Source: Minwuia thermotolerans (GTDB taxonomy: Bacteria; Pseudomonadota; Alphaproteobacteria; Minwuiales; Minwuiaceae). From it: a DNA stretch of 64,000 bases. The stretch is from positions 1 to 64,000 of the forward strand of contig NZ_PIGG01000045.1 in the NCBI RefSeq assembly GCF_002924445.1. The letters run 5' to 3'. The translations under genes were made by a program, and so were the position numbers. Within the stretch, counting starts at the first letter, position 1; every line of letters starts with the position of its first letter. This document shows, piece after piece, positions 55,161-64,000 of the stretch. The notes beneath the pieces were generated by a model that did no database searches, was not told the origin of the DNA, and saw nothing but the letters and a program-made list of their open reading frames with translations.

Positions 55161-57680
55161 ATGACCTTCATGGGTTCCGCATCGGTCAAGGGACGCACGG
55201 TCGCCCTGCTTGGCCCGACGAACACCGGCAAGACTCATCTTGCGGTGGAAACCATGCTCTGCCACGCCAGCGGCATCATCGGCTTTCCGCTCCGCCTGCT
55301 CGCGCGGGAGGTCTACGACCGGGTCGTGGAGCGGGTCGGCCGCTCCAATGTCGCCCTGGTGACGGGCGAGGAGAAGATCGTCCCGCCCAACCCGCACTAC
55401 TTCCTCTGCACGGTGGAGGCAATGCCCCTCGGGCGCAGCTTCGACTTCGTGGCGGTGGACGAGATCCAGCTTGCCGCCGACCCGGAACGCGGCCACGTCT
55501 TCACCGACCGGCTGATCCACGCCCGGGGCATCGAGACCACGATGTTCCTGGGATCGGAGACCGCAAGGCCGCTGATTGCGCGCATGCTGCCCGACGCGAT
55601 GATGACGTCCAGGCCGAGGCTTTCGACGCTGCGCTATGACGGCCGCACCAAGCTGTCCCGCCTGCCCCGGCGCAGCGCCGTCGTCGCCTTCTCCGCCAAC
55701 GACGTCTATGCCATCGCGGAGCTGATGCGCCGTCAGCGCGGCGGCGCGGCCGTGGTGCTCGGCGCGCTCAGCCCGCGCACCCGCAACGCGCAGGTGGCGA
55801 TGTACCAGGCCGGCGAGGTCGATTTCCTGGTCGCGACCGACGCCATCGGCATGGGCCTGAACATGGACATCGACCATGTCGCCTTCGCCGGCACACACAA
55901 GTTCGACGGCCATCGCCGCCGCGTGCTCGGCCCGGCCGAGTACGGCCAGATCGCCGGCCGCGCCGGCCGCTTCATGCGCGACGGCACCTTCGGCGTCACC
56001 GCCGATGTGGACGAACTGGACGAGGAGCTGGTCGCGGCGATCGAGAACCACCATTTCGAGCCGCAGAATCAGTTCCGCTGGCGTTCGGCGCGGCTGGACT
56101 ACGACAGCCCGAAGGCGTTGCTGCGGGCGCTGGAGGCGCCGCCGCCCTATCCCTGGCTGGTCCCGCCCCGGCAGCCGGACGACCTGCGCAGCCTGAAGGC
56201 GCTGCTCAAGGACGAGACGATCCGCCAGCGCGCCGAAGCCACGCGCGAGAACCTGATCACGCTCTGGGACATCTGCCAGATTCCGGATTTCCGGAAGACC
56301 ATGCACGACAGCCATGTCCGGCTGATCGGCCAGATCTACACCCAGGTCACCTCGGCGGGCGCCATCCACCGGGACTGGATGGCGCGCCAGCTCGACCATC
56401 TGAACCGGGTCGAGGGCGATATCGACACGCTGCAGTCCCGCCTCGCCCATGTCCGTACCTGGACCTACATCTCCCACCGCGGCGTCTGGCTGGACGACCC
56501 GGTCGAATGGCAGGCCCGGGCGCGGGCCATCGAGGATCGTCTGTCGGACGCACTGCACGACAAGCTGACCCAGCGTTTCGTCGACCGCCGCACCGGCACG
56601 CTGGTCAAGCGCCTCCGGGACGCCGAGAACGTGGAGGCCGCGGTCGACAACGAAGGCGGTGTTTCTGTCGAAGGCCAGTATGTCGGCCATCTGGACGGAC
56701 TCCTGTTCGTCGCCGACCGGTCCGCGATGGACAACAAGGCCATGAAGGCCGCGGTGAACCACGTCCTGGCCGGCGCGCTAAACGCCCGCGCACGGCGCAT
56801 CGCCGATTGCCCCGACGAGGATCTGGAACTGCTGGACGACGGCGTGCTGGCCTGGCGCTCGGAGCGCATCGCGCGGCTGCATCGCGGCGGGCACGTGCTG
56901 AAGCCCGAGGTTCGCCTGATTGCCGGCAACCAGCTTGCCCCGCAGCGAACCGAGGCCCTGATCGGCCGCCTGCAGCAGTGGATCGCCGGCCGCGTGGCGC
57001 AGCTGATGCGGCCAATCATGGGACTGGAGGAAGCCGAGTTCTCTCCCGCCGCCCGCGGCGTCGCCTTCCAGCTCGTCGAACGGCTCGGCGTCTTGCCCCG
57101 GGCCGCCGTGGAGCCGCAGCTCCGGCAGCTCGAGCCCAAGGACTACGGCCGGTTCAAGTATCGCGGGGTGCAGCTCGGCCGCTTCGCCATCTTCTGTCCC
57201 GCGCTGCTGAAGCCGGAGGCGACGCGCTGGCGCACCATCCTGCACAACCTGGGCGAACGGACCTTCGATCCCGCCGAAGACCAGGGCCGCGTCTCCTTCG
57301 AGGCGCCCGGCGGCATGCAGCGCGACGCCCTGCTGCTGGCCGGCTACGAGCGCTTCGGCCGCATCGCCGTGCGCGTCGACATGGTGGAGCGTATCGCCAG
57401 CCATGCGCACAGGGCCACGCGTGAAGGGGAGGCGGAAGCCGATCACGCACTGATGTCGATGCTGGGCGGCGGGGCTGAACGCCTGCAGCCCGTTCTCGCC
57501 GGCCTCGGCTACATGACCCAGAGGCCGCAGGAAGACGGCCCGCTGCTCTACAGGCCGCGCAAGCGCGGCGAGAAGCCGTCCGGACGCAAGAGCGCAAACG
57601 CCGGCCGCCGTGGCCGCAAGCCGGTCCCGCCGGACCCCGATTCACCTTTCGCAGCCCTGTTGGAGTTGAGGAAGACATGA
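55161..57680 (+). CDS. Suv3-like superfamily 2 RNA helicase
   Basis: 839 residues. The Walker A is LLGPTNTGKTH (18-26), motif II is Asp-Glu-Ile-Gln (100-103), and the helicase C part has FLVATDAIGMGLNMDIDHVA and YGQIAGRAGRFMRDG. This DEIQ plus GPTNTGKT combination is typical of the Suv3/mitochondrial degradosome helicase family found in alphaproteobacteria. A long C-terminal region and a basic Arg/Lys/Gly tail follow. The start was set at ATG 55161; the frame is open 14 codons more. It overlaps the S4-domain gene by ATGA. Confidence 0.92.
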   Translation: MTFMGSASVKGRTVALLGPTNTGKTHLAVETMLCHASGIIGFPLRLLAREVYDRVVERVGRSNVALVTGEEKIVPPNPHYFLCTVEAMPLGRSFDFVAVDEIQLAADPERGHVFTDRLIHARGIETTMFLGSETARPLIARMLPDAMMTSRPRLSTLRYDGRTKLSRLPRRSAVVAFSANDVYAIAELMRRQRGGAAVVLGALSPRTRNAQVAMYQAGEVDFLVATDAIGMGLNMDIDHVAFAGTHKFDGHRRRVLGPAEYGQIAGRAGRFMRDGTFGVTADVDELDEELVAAIENHHFEPQNQFRWRSARLDYDSPKALLRALEAPPPYPWLVPPRQPDDLRSLKALLKDETIRQRAEATRENLITLWDICQIPDFRKTMHDSHVRLIGQIYTQVTSAGAIHRDWMARQLDHLNRVEGDIDTLQSRLAHVRTWTYISHRGVWLDDPVEWQARARAIEDRLSDALHDKLTQRFVDRRTGTLVKRLRDAENVEAAVDNEGGVSVEGQYVGHLDGLLFVADRSAMDNKAMKAAVNHVLAGALNARARRIADCPDEDLELLDDGVLAWRSERIARLHRGGHVLKPEVRLIAGNQLAPQRTEALIGRLQQWIAGRVAQLMRPIMGLEEAEFSPAARGVAFQLVERLGVLPRAAVEPQLRQLEPKDYGRFKYRGVQLGRFAIFCPALLKPEATRWRTILHNLGERTFDPAEDQGRVSFEAPGGMQRDALLLAGYERFGRIAVRVDMVERIASHAHRATREGEAEADHALMSMLGGGAERLQPVLAGLGYMTQRPQEDGPLLYRPRKRGEKPSGRKSANAGRRGRKPVPPDPDSPFAALLELRKT

Positions 57681-57955
57681 CAGAAAGCGCCATCCGCATC
57701 GATCTCTGGCTCTGGTACGCCCGCCTCTTCAAAAGCCGCTCGCTCGCGGCGAAGGCCGTCAAGGGAACCCGGTTCAGGATCAACAAGCGGGTGGTGACCA
57801 AACCAAGCCAGACAATCCGGCCCGGCGATGTCCTGACCTTCCCGAGAGGCGACGACGTCTGCGTCATCGAGGTCGTGCAGATCGGCGCACGGCGCGGTCC
57901 CACTTCGGAAGCCCGCGGCCTCTACCGCGACCTGGCGGCGCACGACGCGGGATAG
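57677..57955 (+). CDS. S4-domain RNA-binding protein (Hsp15-like)
   Basis: 92 residues. The S4 fold is seen in IRIDLWLWYARLFKSRSLAA, VKGTRFRINKRVVTKPSQTI and RPGDVLTFP. Hsp15 binds stalled 50S subunits carrying nascent chains and frees them. Four-base overlap with the helicase gene suggests coupled translation and a shared role in RNA or ribosome handling. Confidence 0.92.
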   Translation: MTESAIRIDLWLWYARLFKSRSLAAKAVKGTRFRINKRVVTKPSQTIRPGDVLTFPRGDDVCVIEVVQIGARRGPTSEARGLYRDLAAHDAG

Positions 57956-58036
57956 CGGAAGCTTTCTTCGCGACTTGCAATCCGGCCCCCGAGAGCCGAG
58001 AAATTCCCCTGCCCGAGCGAGAATCGAGGGGACGTC

Positions 58037-58816
58037 ATGCGCATCGCCACCTGGAACGTGAACTCCATCAAGGCCCGCCTGCCCCGCGTGGTGGAATGGC
58101 TGGGCGCCGCGGCGCCGGACGTGGTCTGCCTGCAGGAGACCAAGTGCGAGGACCAGAACTTCCCGGCGATGGAAATCGAGGATCTCGGCTACAACATCGC
58201 GATCCACGGGCAGAAGTCCTACAACGGCGTCGCCATCCTGTCGAAACGGCCGATCGAGGACGTACAGACCGGCCTGCCCGGCGATGACGGCGACGAACAG
58301 GCGCGCTACATCGAAGCCACCGTGGACGGCGTCCGCATCTGCGGGCTCTACCTGCCCAACGGCAATCCCGTACCGGGGCCGAAGTTCGACTACAAGCTGG
58401 GATGGATGGACCGGCTGATCGGGCGCGCGCAGGAACTGCTGTCGCTCGAGGAGACCTTCATCATGGCCGGCGACTACAATGTCTGTCCAACCGACGACGA
58501 CGTCTTCGATCCCGCCGGTTTCGCCGACGACGCGCTCTGCCAGCCGGAAAGCCGCAACCGGTTCCGCCAGCTCCTGAATCTCGGTCTGACGGATGGCGTG
58601 CACGTGTTCAATCCGCAGCCGCATTTCTACACCTACTGGGACTATCAGCGCGGCGCCTGGCAGAAGGATCACGGGCTGCGCATCGATCACCTGCTGCTCT
58701 CGCCACAGGCGACGGACCGGCTGGTGGCCAGCGGCGTCGACAAGGCTCCGCGCGGGGAGCCAAAGGCCTCCGACCACACGCCGGCGTGGATCGAACTCTC
58801 GGAACCGGACGCATGA
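58037..58816 (+). CDS. xthA: Exodeoxyribonuclease III
   Basis: 259 residues, endonuclease/exonuclease/phosphatase fold. MRIATWNVNSIKARLPRVVE starts the protein, the metal ligand Glu is in LQETKCED (about 34), and IMAGDYNVCPTDDDVFDP, FYTYWDYQRGAWQKDHGLRI and SDHTPAWIEL complete the AP-endonuclease active site. It repairs abasic sites and removes 3' blocks. Its stop overlaps the following GFA gene by ATGA. Confidence 0.96.
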   Translation: MRIATWNVNSIKARLPRVVEWLGAAAPDVVCLQETKCEDQNFPAMEIEDLGYNIAIHGQKSYNGVAILSKRPIEDVQTGLPGDDGDEQARYIEATVDGVRICGLYLPNGNPVPGPKFDYKLGWMDRLIGRAQELLSLEETFIMAGDYNVCPTDDDVFDPAGFADDALCQPESRNRFRQLLNLGLTDGVHVFNPQPHFYTYWDYQRGAWQKDHGLRIDHLLLSPQATDRLVASGVDKAPRGEPKASDHTPAWIELSEPDA

Positions 58817-59217
58817 AGGTTCTGGAGGGCGGATGTCTTTGCGGCGCGGTGCGCTACCGCCTGTTCGCCGCGCCCAGCGCTGTCTTCTACTGCCATTGCC
58901 GCATGTGCCAGAAGCACGCCGGCGGGCCGTTTCTCGCCTTCCTGACCCTAGCCGCCGATGCGGTGCAGTGGGCCGGCGAGCCGGCGGTATGGCGGTCATC
59001 CGACATCGCGGTCCGCGCCCATTGCGGCGCCTGCGGAACGCCGCTCTACTGGCAGGGCGATGACCTGAAGGACGAATTCGACATCGCGCTGGCGACGCTG
59101 GACGAGCCCGACGCCTTCCCGCCGCGCGAACACCTCTGGACCGAAAGCGCCCGCGCCTGGCCCGTGATCGAAGACGGCCTGCCGCGCCACGCGCGCGAAC
59201 GCGACGGATCGGGCTGA
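58813..59217 (+). CDS. GFA family protein
   Basis: 134 residues, the same length as the GFA protein at 12880. Cysteine motifs are complete: LEGGCLCGAVRY, FYCHCRMCQKHAGGPF and AHCGACGTPLYW. It should be a small zinc protein, with the exact substrate unknown. ATG overlaps the xthA stop, so it is in the same operon, which continues with two more tightly packed genes. Confidence 0.9.
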   Translation: MKVLEGGCLCGAVRYRLFAAPSAVFYCHCRMCQKHAGGPFLAFLTLAADAVQWAGEPAVWRSSDIAVRAHCGACGTPLYWQGDDLKDEFDIALATLDEPDAFPPREHLWTESARAWPVIEDGLPRHARERDGSG

Positions 59218-59229
59218 GCAGGCGCGGCC

Positions 59230-59658
59230 ATGGACCCCACCGCCTTCATTCTGCCGCTGGCCGGCATTGCGCTGATCGTCGTGCTCGTCTGGCTGTTGCG
59301 CGGGGGGCGATCGGTCGACCTGGACGAGGGCAATGTGAGCCGCGCGCTGGCGGACGAGGGACTCTCCGCCGTCCGCACGGCGATTTCCGCCGACCGCAAG
59401 AGCGGGCTCGCCTGGCTCGCCGGCGAGGACCGTCTCGCCGTCATCCGCTCGATGGGCGATGACGTCGGCGTCAGCGTGCTTGCCCCGGACGATGTCAGCC
59501 GGCTCACCATCCGTGGCGCCCCGCCCCTCCTGACGGTTCATTTCCGCACGCTGGGGCAGTCGCGGCTGGCGATGCGCTTCGCCGGCGACGCCGAGCTCGA
59601 CCGCTGGCGTCCGGTCCTTGCGCTCTATGGCGATCTCGGGGAAAAGTCTGTCTCATGA
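59230..59658 (+). CDS. Single-pass membrane protein of unknown function
   Basis: 142 residues. One N-terminal helix (about 6-24, FILPLAGIALIVVLVWLL) is followed by a soluble domain with GLAWLAGEDRLAVIRSMGDD and LLTVHFRTLGQSRLAM, which I do not recognise. It lies between the GFA and desaturase-like genes with a 12-base gap before it and a four-base overlap after it. Function unknown; a cytoplasm-facing accessory to the desaturase-like enzyme is possible. Confidence 0.75.
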   Translation: MDPTAFILPLAGIALIVVLVWLLRGGRSVDLDEGNVSRALADEGLSAVRTAISADRKSGLAWLAGEDRLAVIRSMGDDVGVSVLAPDDVSRLTIRGAPPLLTVHFRTLGQSRLAMRFAGDAELDRWRPVLALYGDLGEKSVS

Positions 59659-60536
59659 CGCTACCGGATCCAGTCGCCATCGCCATTCCGGCCTTCATCG
59701 TACTGATCGTGCTGGAACTCGCGATCGGCCGTCTCGGGCTGGCGCGCGGCCGCTACGAGCTGCGCGACACCACGGCCAGCCTGGTGATGGGACTCGGCAA
59801 TCTGGCGCTCGGCATCCCCTTCGCGATCCTGATCTACGGCCTGACCGTCTGGGCGCACCGGTTCGCGCTGTTCGACATCGGTTTCCAGTGGTGGGCCTTC
59901 GCGCTGATCCTGTTCGCCGAGGATTTCGTCTACTACTGGTTCCACAGGCTCAGCCACGAACACCGCTTCTGGTGGGCGGCCCACGTGAACCATCATTCCA
60001 GCCGCCACTACAACCTGTCGACGGCGCTGCGCCAGACGTGGACCGGAAACGCTGCCGGCACCTTCGTGCTCTGGCTGCCGCTGGCGCTGATCGGTTTTCC
60101 GCCGGCGCTGATCGTCTTCCAGAAGGGCGTCAGCCTCGTCTACCAGTTCTGGATCCATACCGAGAGCGTGGGCCGCCTGCCCCGCCCCATCGAGTGGATC
60201 TTCAACACGCCCTCCCATCACCGGGTCCATCACGCCGTCAATCCGCGCTATCTGGACCGCAACTATGCCGGCATCCTGATCATCTGGGATCGCCTGTTCG
60301 GCACGTTCGTGCCGGAGGACGACGCCGAGCCCTGCCGCTACGGCATCGTGAAGCAACTCGGCACCTTCAACCCCCTGCGCATCGCCTTCCACGAATGGGC
60401 CGACATGATCGGCGACCTGCGCCGGGCCAGGAACCTGCGGGAAGCGGCGGGCTACCTGTTCGGCCCGCCCGGCTGGTCTCCCGACGGCAGCCGCCGCACC
60501 TCCGCCCAGATCCGCGCCGGCGCCGCGAAGGCGTAG
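59655..60536 (+). CDS. Sterol desaturase/fatty acid hydroxylase family protein
   Basis: 293 residues with several helices and the eight-His diiron motif of the family: WFHRLSHEH, HVNHHSSRHYN and SHHRVHHAVNP. The iron site and topology imply an O2-dependent hydroxylase or desaturase of a membrane lipid; hopanoid, carotenoid and ornithine-lipid enzymes share this fold. The last gene of the xthA-GFA-unknown run, it is convergent with chvG (3 bases apart). Confidence 0.92.
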   Translation: MTLPDPVAIAIPAFIVLIVLELAIGRLGLARGRYELRDTTASLVMGLGNLALGIPFAILIYGLTVWAHRFALFDIGFQWWAFALILFAEDFVYYWFHRLSHEHRFWWAAHVNHHSSRHYNLSTALRQTWTGNAAGTFVLWLPLALIGFPPALIVFQKGVSLVYQFWIHTESVGRLPRPIEWIFNTPSHHRVHHAVNPRYLDRNYAGILIIWDRLFGTFVPEDDAEPCRYGIVKQLGTFNPLRIAFHEWADMIGDLRRARNLREAAGYLFGPPGWSPDGSRRTSAQIRAGAAKA

Positions 60537-60539
60537 GCC

Positions 60540-62138
60540 CTAACCTTCTCCGCCCCGGGCGAGAGCGGGTATGCGGATCGTGAAGCGGGCGCCGCGGATA
60601 CCGACCAGCAGGCCGTGCTTGCCCACCTCGCGGATGTTCTCCACCTCGATGGTGCCGCCGTGCGCCTCGATGATCTGGCGGCAGATGTTCAGCCCCAGAC
60701 CCGAATGGCTGCCGAAATCCTCGCCGCTGGGCCGTTCGGAGTAGAAGCGTTCGAAGATCTTGGCGCGCGCTTCCTCCGGCACGCCGGGGCCCTGATCCTC
60801 GACGGACATGACCACGTCCGCCCGGTCCCGCCGCACCGTCACCAGAACGCGACCGCCCGCCGGACTGAACGAAACCGCATTGTCGACGAGGTTGCGCAGC
60901 ACCTGGCCCAGCCGGTGTTCGGCGCCCAGCACCATCAGGCTGCGGTCCCGTTCGACCTCGATGTCGATGCGGATGTCGGGCCGGGGCGACTGCAGCACCT
61001 CCTGCAGGTCGACGACCATGCGCCCGATATCGACGGGTTCGCGTTCGATGCGTCCCATCTCCGCGTCGATGCGGCTGGCGTCGGAGATTTCGCTGATCAG
61101 CCGGTTCATCCGCGCCAGATCCTGCAGGATGATCCGGCTGAGCTGCTCGCGGTGCTCGGGCTTCTCCGCACGCTCGAGAGTTTCGACGGCGCTGCGCAGG
61201 CTGGTCAGCGGATTCTTCAGTTCGTGAGCCACATCGGCCGCGAAGGTCTCGATGGCGCCGACGCGGGCGTTCAGCGCCGAGGTCATCTCCCGCAACGAGA
61301 CCGAGAGATCGCCGATCTCGTCGTGGCGATTCCTGAGATCGGGAATATCGGCGGACTGACCGCCCTGGTTGCGGACCTTGTCGGCGGCCTGTGAGAGACG
61401 CTGGACGGGGCGGATGATGGAGCGCGAGAGGAAGACCGACAGCAGGAACGTGATCAGCGCGGCCACGGCGAAGACAGCCAGCGTGCCGACCTGTTCGCGG
61501 CGCACGGCGGCGTCGATTTCGGCGCTGTCGACAGTCAGAACCACCGCGCCCAGCACGCGCTTCAGCGCCTGGACCGGCACCGCCGTCCCGATGAGCAGCC
61601 GGCCGTCCGGCAGCGTCCATACCTGGCGCGCGTCGCCGCCCTGCAGGGCCGTGGCAATGCCCGGCCAGGTCCAGTCCGACGACAGGCTCACTTCGTCATA
61701 GGCCGGGTACTCGCCCCGCCGGGGCAGCCAGTTCATCGCCCGGTCCCAGAGGTCGCGCGCCAGCGACAGCGGCCAGATCGACCGGTCCGGATCGAACAGG
61801 CGGCGGGCCTCGACGTCCCTGTCGCTGGCCGGCAGGCGGCGGCTGTCGACCATCAGCCGGCCGTTCGAATCGAACAGCCGCGCGCGGGCGTTGGTCGTGA
61901 CCACGGCGCGGCGGAGAATATAGGGCGCGAGCGTCGCGTCGATGCGCAGATCCTCGATCGGCCCGGCCAGCGCCGCTTCGCCCAGTGCGCCCGCGATCAG
62001 GTGGGCTTCCTTCTCCAGCGCCTGCTGGCGCGCCTCAAGCAGGCCGGCGCGGTACTGGTCCAGGTAGAACCAGGCGCCGACCAGCACCAGAAAGGCCGGC
62101 AGGTTGATGGTCAGGATACGGCGTGCAAGGGGCGACAT
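60540..62138 (-). CDS. chvG: Sensor histidine kinase, ChvG family
   Basis: 532 residues. Helix 1 is at about 10-30. The periplasmic sensor has the ChvG features TLAPYILRRAVVTTNARARL and FDSNGRLMVDSR, helix 2 lies near 230-250, and a HAMP follows. The H-box is FAADVAHELKNPLTSLRSAV, with N, G1 (EDQGPGVPEEA) and G2 (SGLGLNICRQI) boxes. ChvG senses acid or cell-wall/periplasmic stress and is kept off by ExoR in rhizobia; no exoR is seen here. ATG 62138 lies 11 bases after the chvI stop, so the pair is one operon. Confidence 0.9.
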   Translation of the reverse strand: MSPLARRILTINLPAFLVLVGAWFYLDQYRAGLLEARQQALEKEAHLIAGALGEAALAGPIEDLRIDATLAPYILRRAVVTTNARARLFDSNGRLMVDSRRLPASDRDVEARRLFDPDRSIWPLSLARDLWDRAMNWLPRRGEYPAYDEVSLSSDWTWPGIATALQGGDARQVWTLPDGRLLIGTAVPVQALKRVLGAVVLTVDSAEIDAAVRREQVGTLAVFAVAALITFLLSVFLSRSIIRPVQRLSQAADKVRNQGGQSADIPDLRNRHDEIGDLSVSLREMTSALNARVGAIETFAADVAHELKNPLTSLRSAVETLERAEKPEHREQLSRIILQDLARMNRLISEISDASRIDAEMGRIEREPVDIGRMVVDLQEVLQSPRPDIRIDIEVERDRSLMVLGAEHRLGQVLRNLVDNAVSFSPAGGRVLVTVRRDRADVVMSVEDQGPGVPEEARAKIFERFYSERPSGEDFGSHSGLGLNICRQIIEAHGGTIEVENIREVGKHGLLVGIRGARFTIRIPALARGGEG

Positions 62139-62149
62139 CGACGCCCGGT

Positions 62150-62845
62150 TCAGTTTTCGCGGAACCGGTAGCCCACGCCATAGAGCGTATCGATCGCGGT
62201 GAAGCCTTCGTCGACGGCCTTGAACTTCTTGCGCAGCCGCTTGATGTGGCTGTCGATGGTGCGGTCGTCGACATAGACGTTCTCCTCGTAGGCGGCGTCC
62301 ATCAGTTGGTCGCGGGTCTTCACGTGGCCCGGCCGGATTGCGAGCGATTCGAGGATCAGGAACTCGGTCACCGTCAGCTTGATCTCGCGGCCGCGCCATT
62401 CGCAGTGATGGCGGTTCGGATCCAGCATCAGATCGCCGCGGATGATGATCTTCCGCTCCCCCTCGCCGCCGGCGCCGGCCGCTTCGCGGCGGCGCAGCAC
62501 TGCGCGGATGCGTTCCACCAGCAGGCGCATGGAGAACGGCTTGGTGATGTAGTCGTCGGCGCCCATCTTCAGGCCGAGCACCTCGTCGACCTCGTCGTCC
62601 TTCGAGGTGAGGAAGATCACCGGCACGTCGGAATTTCGCCTCAGCTTGGTCAGCGCCTCCATGCCGTCCATGCGCGGCATCTTGATGTCGAGGACGACCA
62701 GGTCCGCGGGCTGGGTCTGCAGTCCGCGCAGGGCCTCGATACCGTCGCCGAAGCTGCGTACGCGAAACCCTTCGCCCTCCAGGGCGATGGTTACCGATGT
62801 CCTGATGTTCTGATCGTCATCGACCAGTGCAATTGTCTCGCTCAC
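62150..62845 (-). CDS. chvI: OmpR-family response regulator, ChvI family
   Basis: 231 residues. The receiver has the acidic pocket VDDD near 8-11, phospho-acceptor Asp53 ([12 protein letters not shown]) and ITKPF near 100-104. The winged-helix output has [20 protein letters not shown] and [15 protein letters not shown]. The opening [20 protein letters not shown] is characteristic of ChvI. It is transcribed before chvG. A 35-base dyad lies in its leader. Confidence 0.93.
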   Translation of the reverse strand: MSETIALVDDDQNIRTSVTIALEGEGFRVRSFGDGIEALRGLQTQPADLVVLDIKMPRMDGMEALTKLRRNSDVPVIFLTSKDDEVDEVLGLKMGADDYITKPFSMRLLVERIRAVLRRREAAGAGGEGERKIIIRGDLMLDPNRHHCEWRGREIKLTVTEFLILESLAIRPGHVKTRDQLMDAAYEENVYVDDRTIDSHIKRLRKKFKAVDEGFTAIDTLYGVGYRFREN

Positions 62846-62871
62846 CCCTCGTCACTCCCTGAACGGCGTGT

Positions 62872-62906
62872 TGTTCCTGCAGGTATCCAGACACCTGACT
62901 GGAACA
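62872..62906. promoter_or_regulatory. Long imperfect dyad just upstream of chvI
   Basis: TGTTCC (62872-62877) plus CAGGT (62880-62884) mirror ACCTG (62893-62897) plus GGAACA (62901-62906). The element lies 27-61 bases before the chvI start. It may be an operator (ChvI itself or another dimeric regulator) or a leader hairpin. The sequence alone does not decide. Confidence 0.45.
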
Positions 62907-62980
62907 CAAGCGGGCCCGTCATTTGTCCAAGATGAGGCCGAATTGGGGCGGTTACAACGTCCGGCGCGCCGCCGGGCGCT

Positions 62981-64000
62981 TCAGGCGCGGCGCAACGGGC
63001 GGTGAGACATGCGCCGGAAGCGCCAGCCATTGACCGCCGTCGCAGCGACCACGCCGATGTAGATTCCGCCCATCAGGCCGGCCGTCCCGAGCTCCAGATG
63101 GAAGGCCATGATCCAGGCTGCAGGGATCGCCAGCACCCAGAAGGACAGAATCTGCGCCATCATCGGGAACCAGACGTCGCCCAGGGCGCGCAGCGCATTG
63201 ATCAGCACCGCCTGGGAGCCGTCGAAGATCATCATGGTTCCCGCCACAGCCAGCGCCGGCAGGGCGAAGGCGACGACACCGGCGTCGGCGGTGTAGACCG
63301 CGACCAGCGTCTCGGGGATGGCGAGGAAGCTGCCGCCCAGCACGGTCATCGCGGCGACAACGAGCCCCAGTCCGGCCGCGAGAGCGCTGCGCACGCCCTG
63401 CGGGTCGGCGCGGCCCACGGCGTTGCCCACCCTGACTCCCGTCGCCGCGCCCAGCCCGATGGCCGACATGAACACCAGCGCTACCAGGTTATGGGCGATC
63501 TGGTAGCCGGCGATGCCATCGCCGCCGAGAAAGCCGGCAAGCTGGATCATCGTGGTGAAGGCCGCGACTTCCACGAACATCGCCAGCCCCATGGGATAGC
63601 CCAGTCGCCGCATCCGGCGGCCGACGCGCGCCTCCGGCAGGCTCGCGCGCCGGATGCCGAAGCGGTCGCGGTCCGGCAGCCACCAGATATAGGTCAGAAT
63701 GGCGAAGGCGGTGAGCCAGCGGGCGATCGTCGTGGCCAGGGCCGCGCCCTCGGCGCCCATGCCGGAGAAGCCCAGATTGCCGTAGATCATCACCCAGTTG
63801 AGGCCGAAATTGACCACGTTGGCCGCCATCATGATGACCATGCCGGGCAGCGGCCGGCTCAATCCCTCGAGAAAGAACGAGCTGGCGACGAAGACCATCA
63901 CCGCCGGCAGGCCGTAGCCCAGCATACGCATCACCTCGCCGCCGCCAGCGGCAAGCGCCGGGTCGTGACCCACGGCGCCGAGCAGGAATTCGCCGAACTG
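62981..64000 (-). CDS. MATE family efflux transporter, 5' end outside the window
   Basis: At least 339 residues, open at the right edge; the frame continues past the GTG at 63973, so the start is beyond the window. At least eight helices remain. MATE features include MLGYGLPAVMVFVASSFFLE, NFGLNWVMIYGNLGF, GAEGAALATTIARW and GLGAATGVRVGNAVGRADP. It exports drugs or metabolites in exchange for Na+ or H+. It is upstream of chvI on the same strand with a 135-base gap. Confidence 0.9.
   Translation of the reverse strand, partial: QFGEFLLGAVGHDPALAAGGGEVMRMLGYGLPAVMVFVASSFFLEGLSRPLPGMVIMMAANVVNFGLNWVMIYGNLGFSGMGAEGAALATTIARWLTAFAILTYIWWLPDRDRFGIRRASLPEARVGRRMRRLGYPMGLAMFVEVAAFTTMIQLAGFLGGDGIAGYQIAHNLVALVFMSAIGLGAATGVRVGNAVGRADPQGVRSALAAGLGLVVAAMTVLGGSFLAIPETLVAVYTADAGVVAFALPALAVAGTMMIFDGSQAVLINALRALGDVWFPMMAQILSFWVLAIPAAWIMAFHLELGTAGLMGGIYIGVVAATAVNGWRFRRMSHRPLRRA

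Overview
The window comes from a high-GC alphaproteobacterium, very likely free-living and motile. The strongest taxonomic markers are a complete general-stress-response set (NepR, PhyR, an EcfG-type sigma factor and a HisKA_2-type kinase) and a ChvG/ChvI two-component pair. Both are characteristic of Alphaproteobacteria. I saw no phage, transposase, CRISPR array, rRNA or tRNA. Gene density is high, start codons usually follow clear GGAG-type ribosome binding sites, and many genes overlap by ATGA.

Layout. 0-4 kb: the 5' end of nuoA at the window edge, then an opgG-opgH operon for osmoregulated periplasmic glucans with a small gene in front of it. 4.1-8.1 kb: an accessory-looking island with a secreted Ser-rich protein, an AT-rich divergent control region, a 713-residue acidic secreted protein made of GGDAG and degenerate DxSLGDDG repeats, and a lipoprotein. 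8.2-12 kb: the general stress response locus, nepR-phyR-kinase on one strand running towards ecfG on the other. 12-15.1 kb: an ACT-domain protein divergent from an Lrp-type regulator, a GFA-family enzyme and a chemoreceptor. 15.2-26 kb: a catabolic region with a DUF336 protein, two SDRs, a crotonase, a TRAP transporter, a thiolase/DUF35 pair, an unusual metallo-beta-lactamase-fold protein and a phosphoesterase.

26.2-33.1 kb: three tandem chemoreceptor genes, each encoding exactly 686 residues with a NIT-type sensor, each followed by a similar GC-rich hairpin. 33.1-36.7 kb: alpha/beta hydrolase, luciferase-like monooxygenase and acyl-CoA ligase. 36.8-44.1 kb: a possible stress or redox module with an OsmC-like protein, an AurF-type diiron oxygenase, a SARP-TolB-TPR regulator, a truncated globin without a recognisable proximal histidine, a DUF1127 peptide, and an SDR-SPW-VKOR fusion protein. 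A repeated TTTCCACG-N13-TTTCCAYG-like motif lies upstream of three of these units. 44.2-64 kb: mostly core or transport functions (fumC, an enolase-superfamily enzyme, PAS protein, PadR-RND efflux, purA, hisZ, Suv3-like helicase with an S4 protein, xthA, sterol-desaturase-like hydroxylase, chvI-chvG, and a MATE transporter cut by the window end).

The best candidates for something not yet described are the globin/SARP/AurF/OsmC module with its shared upstream motif, and the repeat-protein island at 4.1-7.0 kb. The SDR-SPW-VKOR fusion and the receptor triplication are also worth following. All functional statements rest on reading motifs and domain order by eye; no database search was run.
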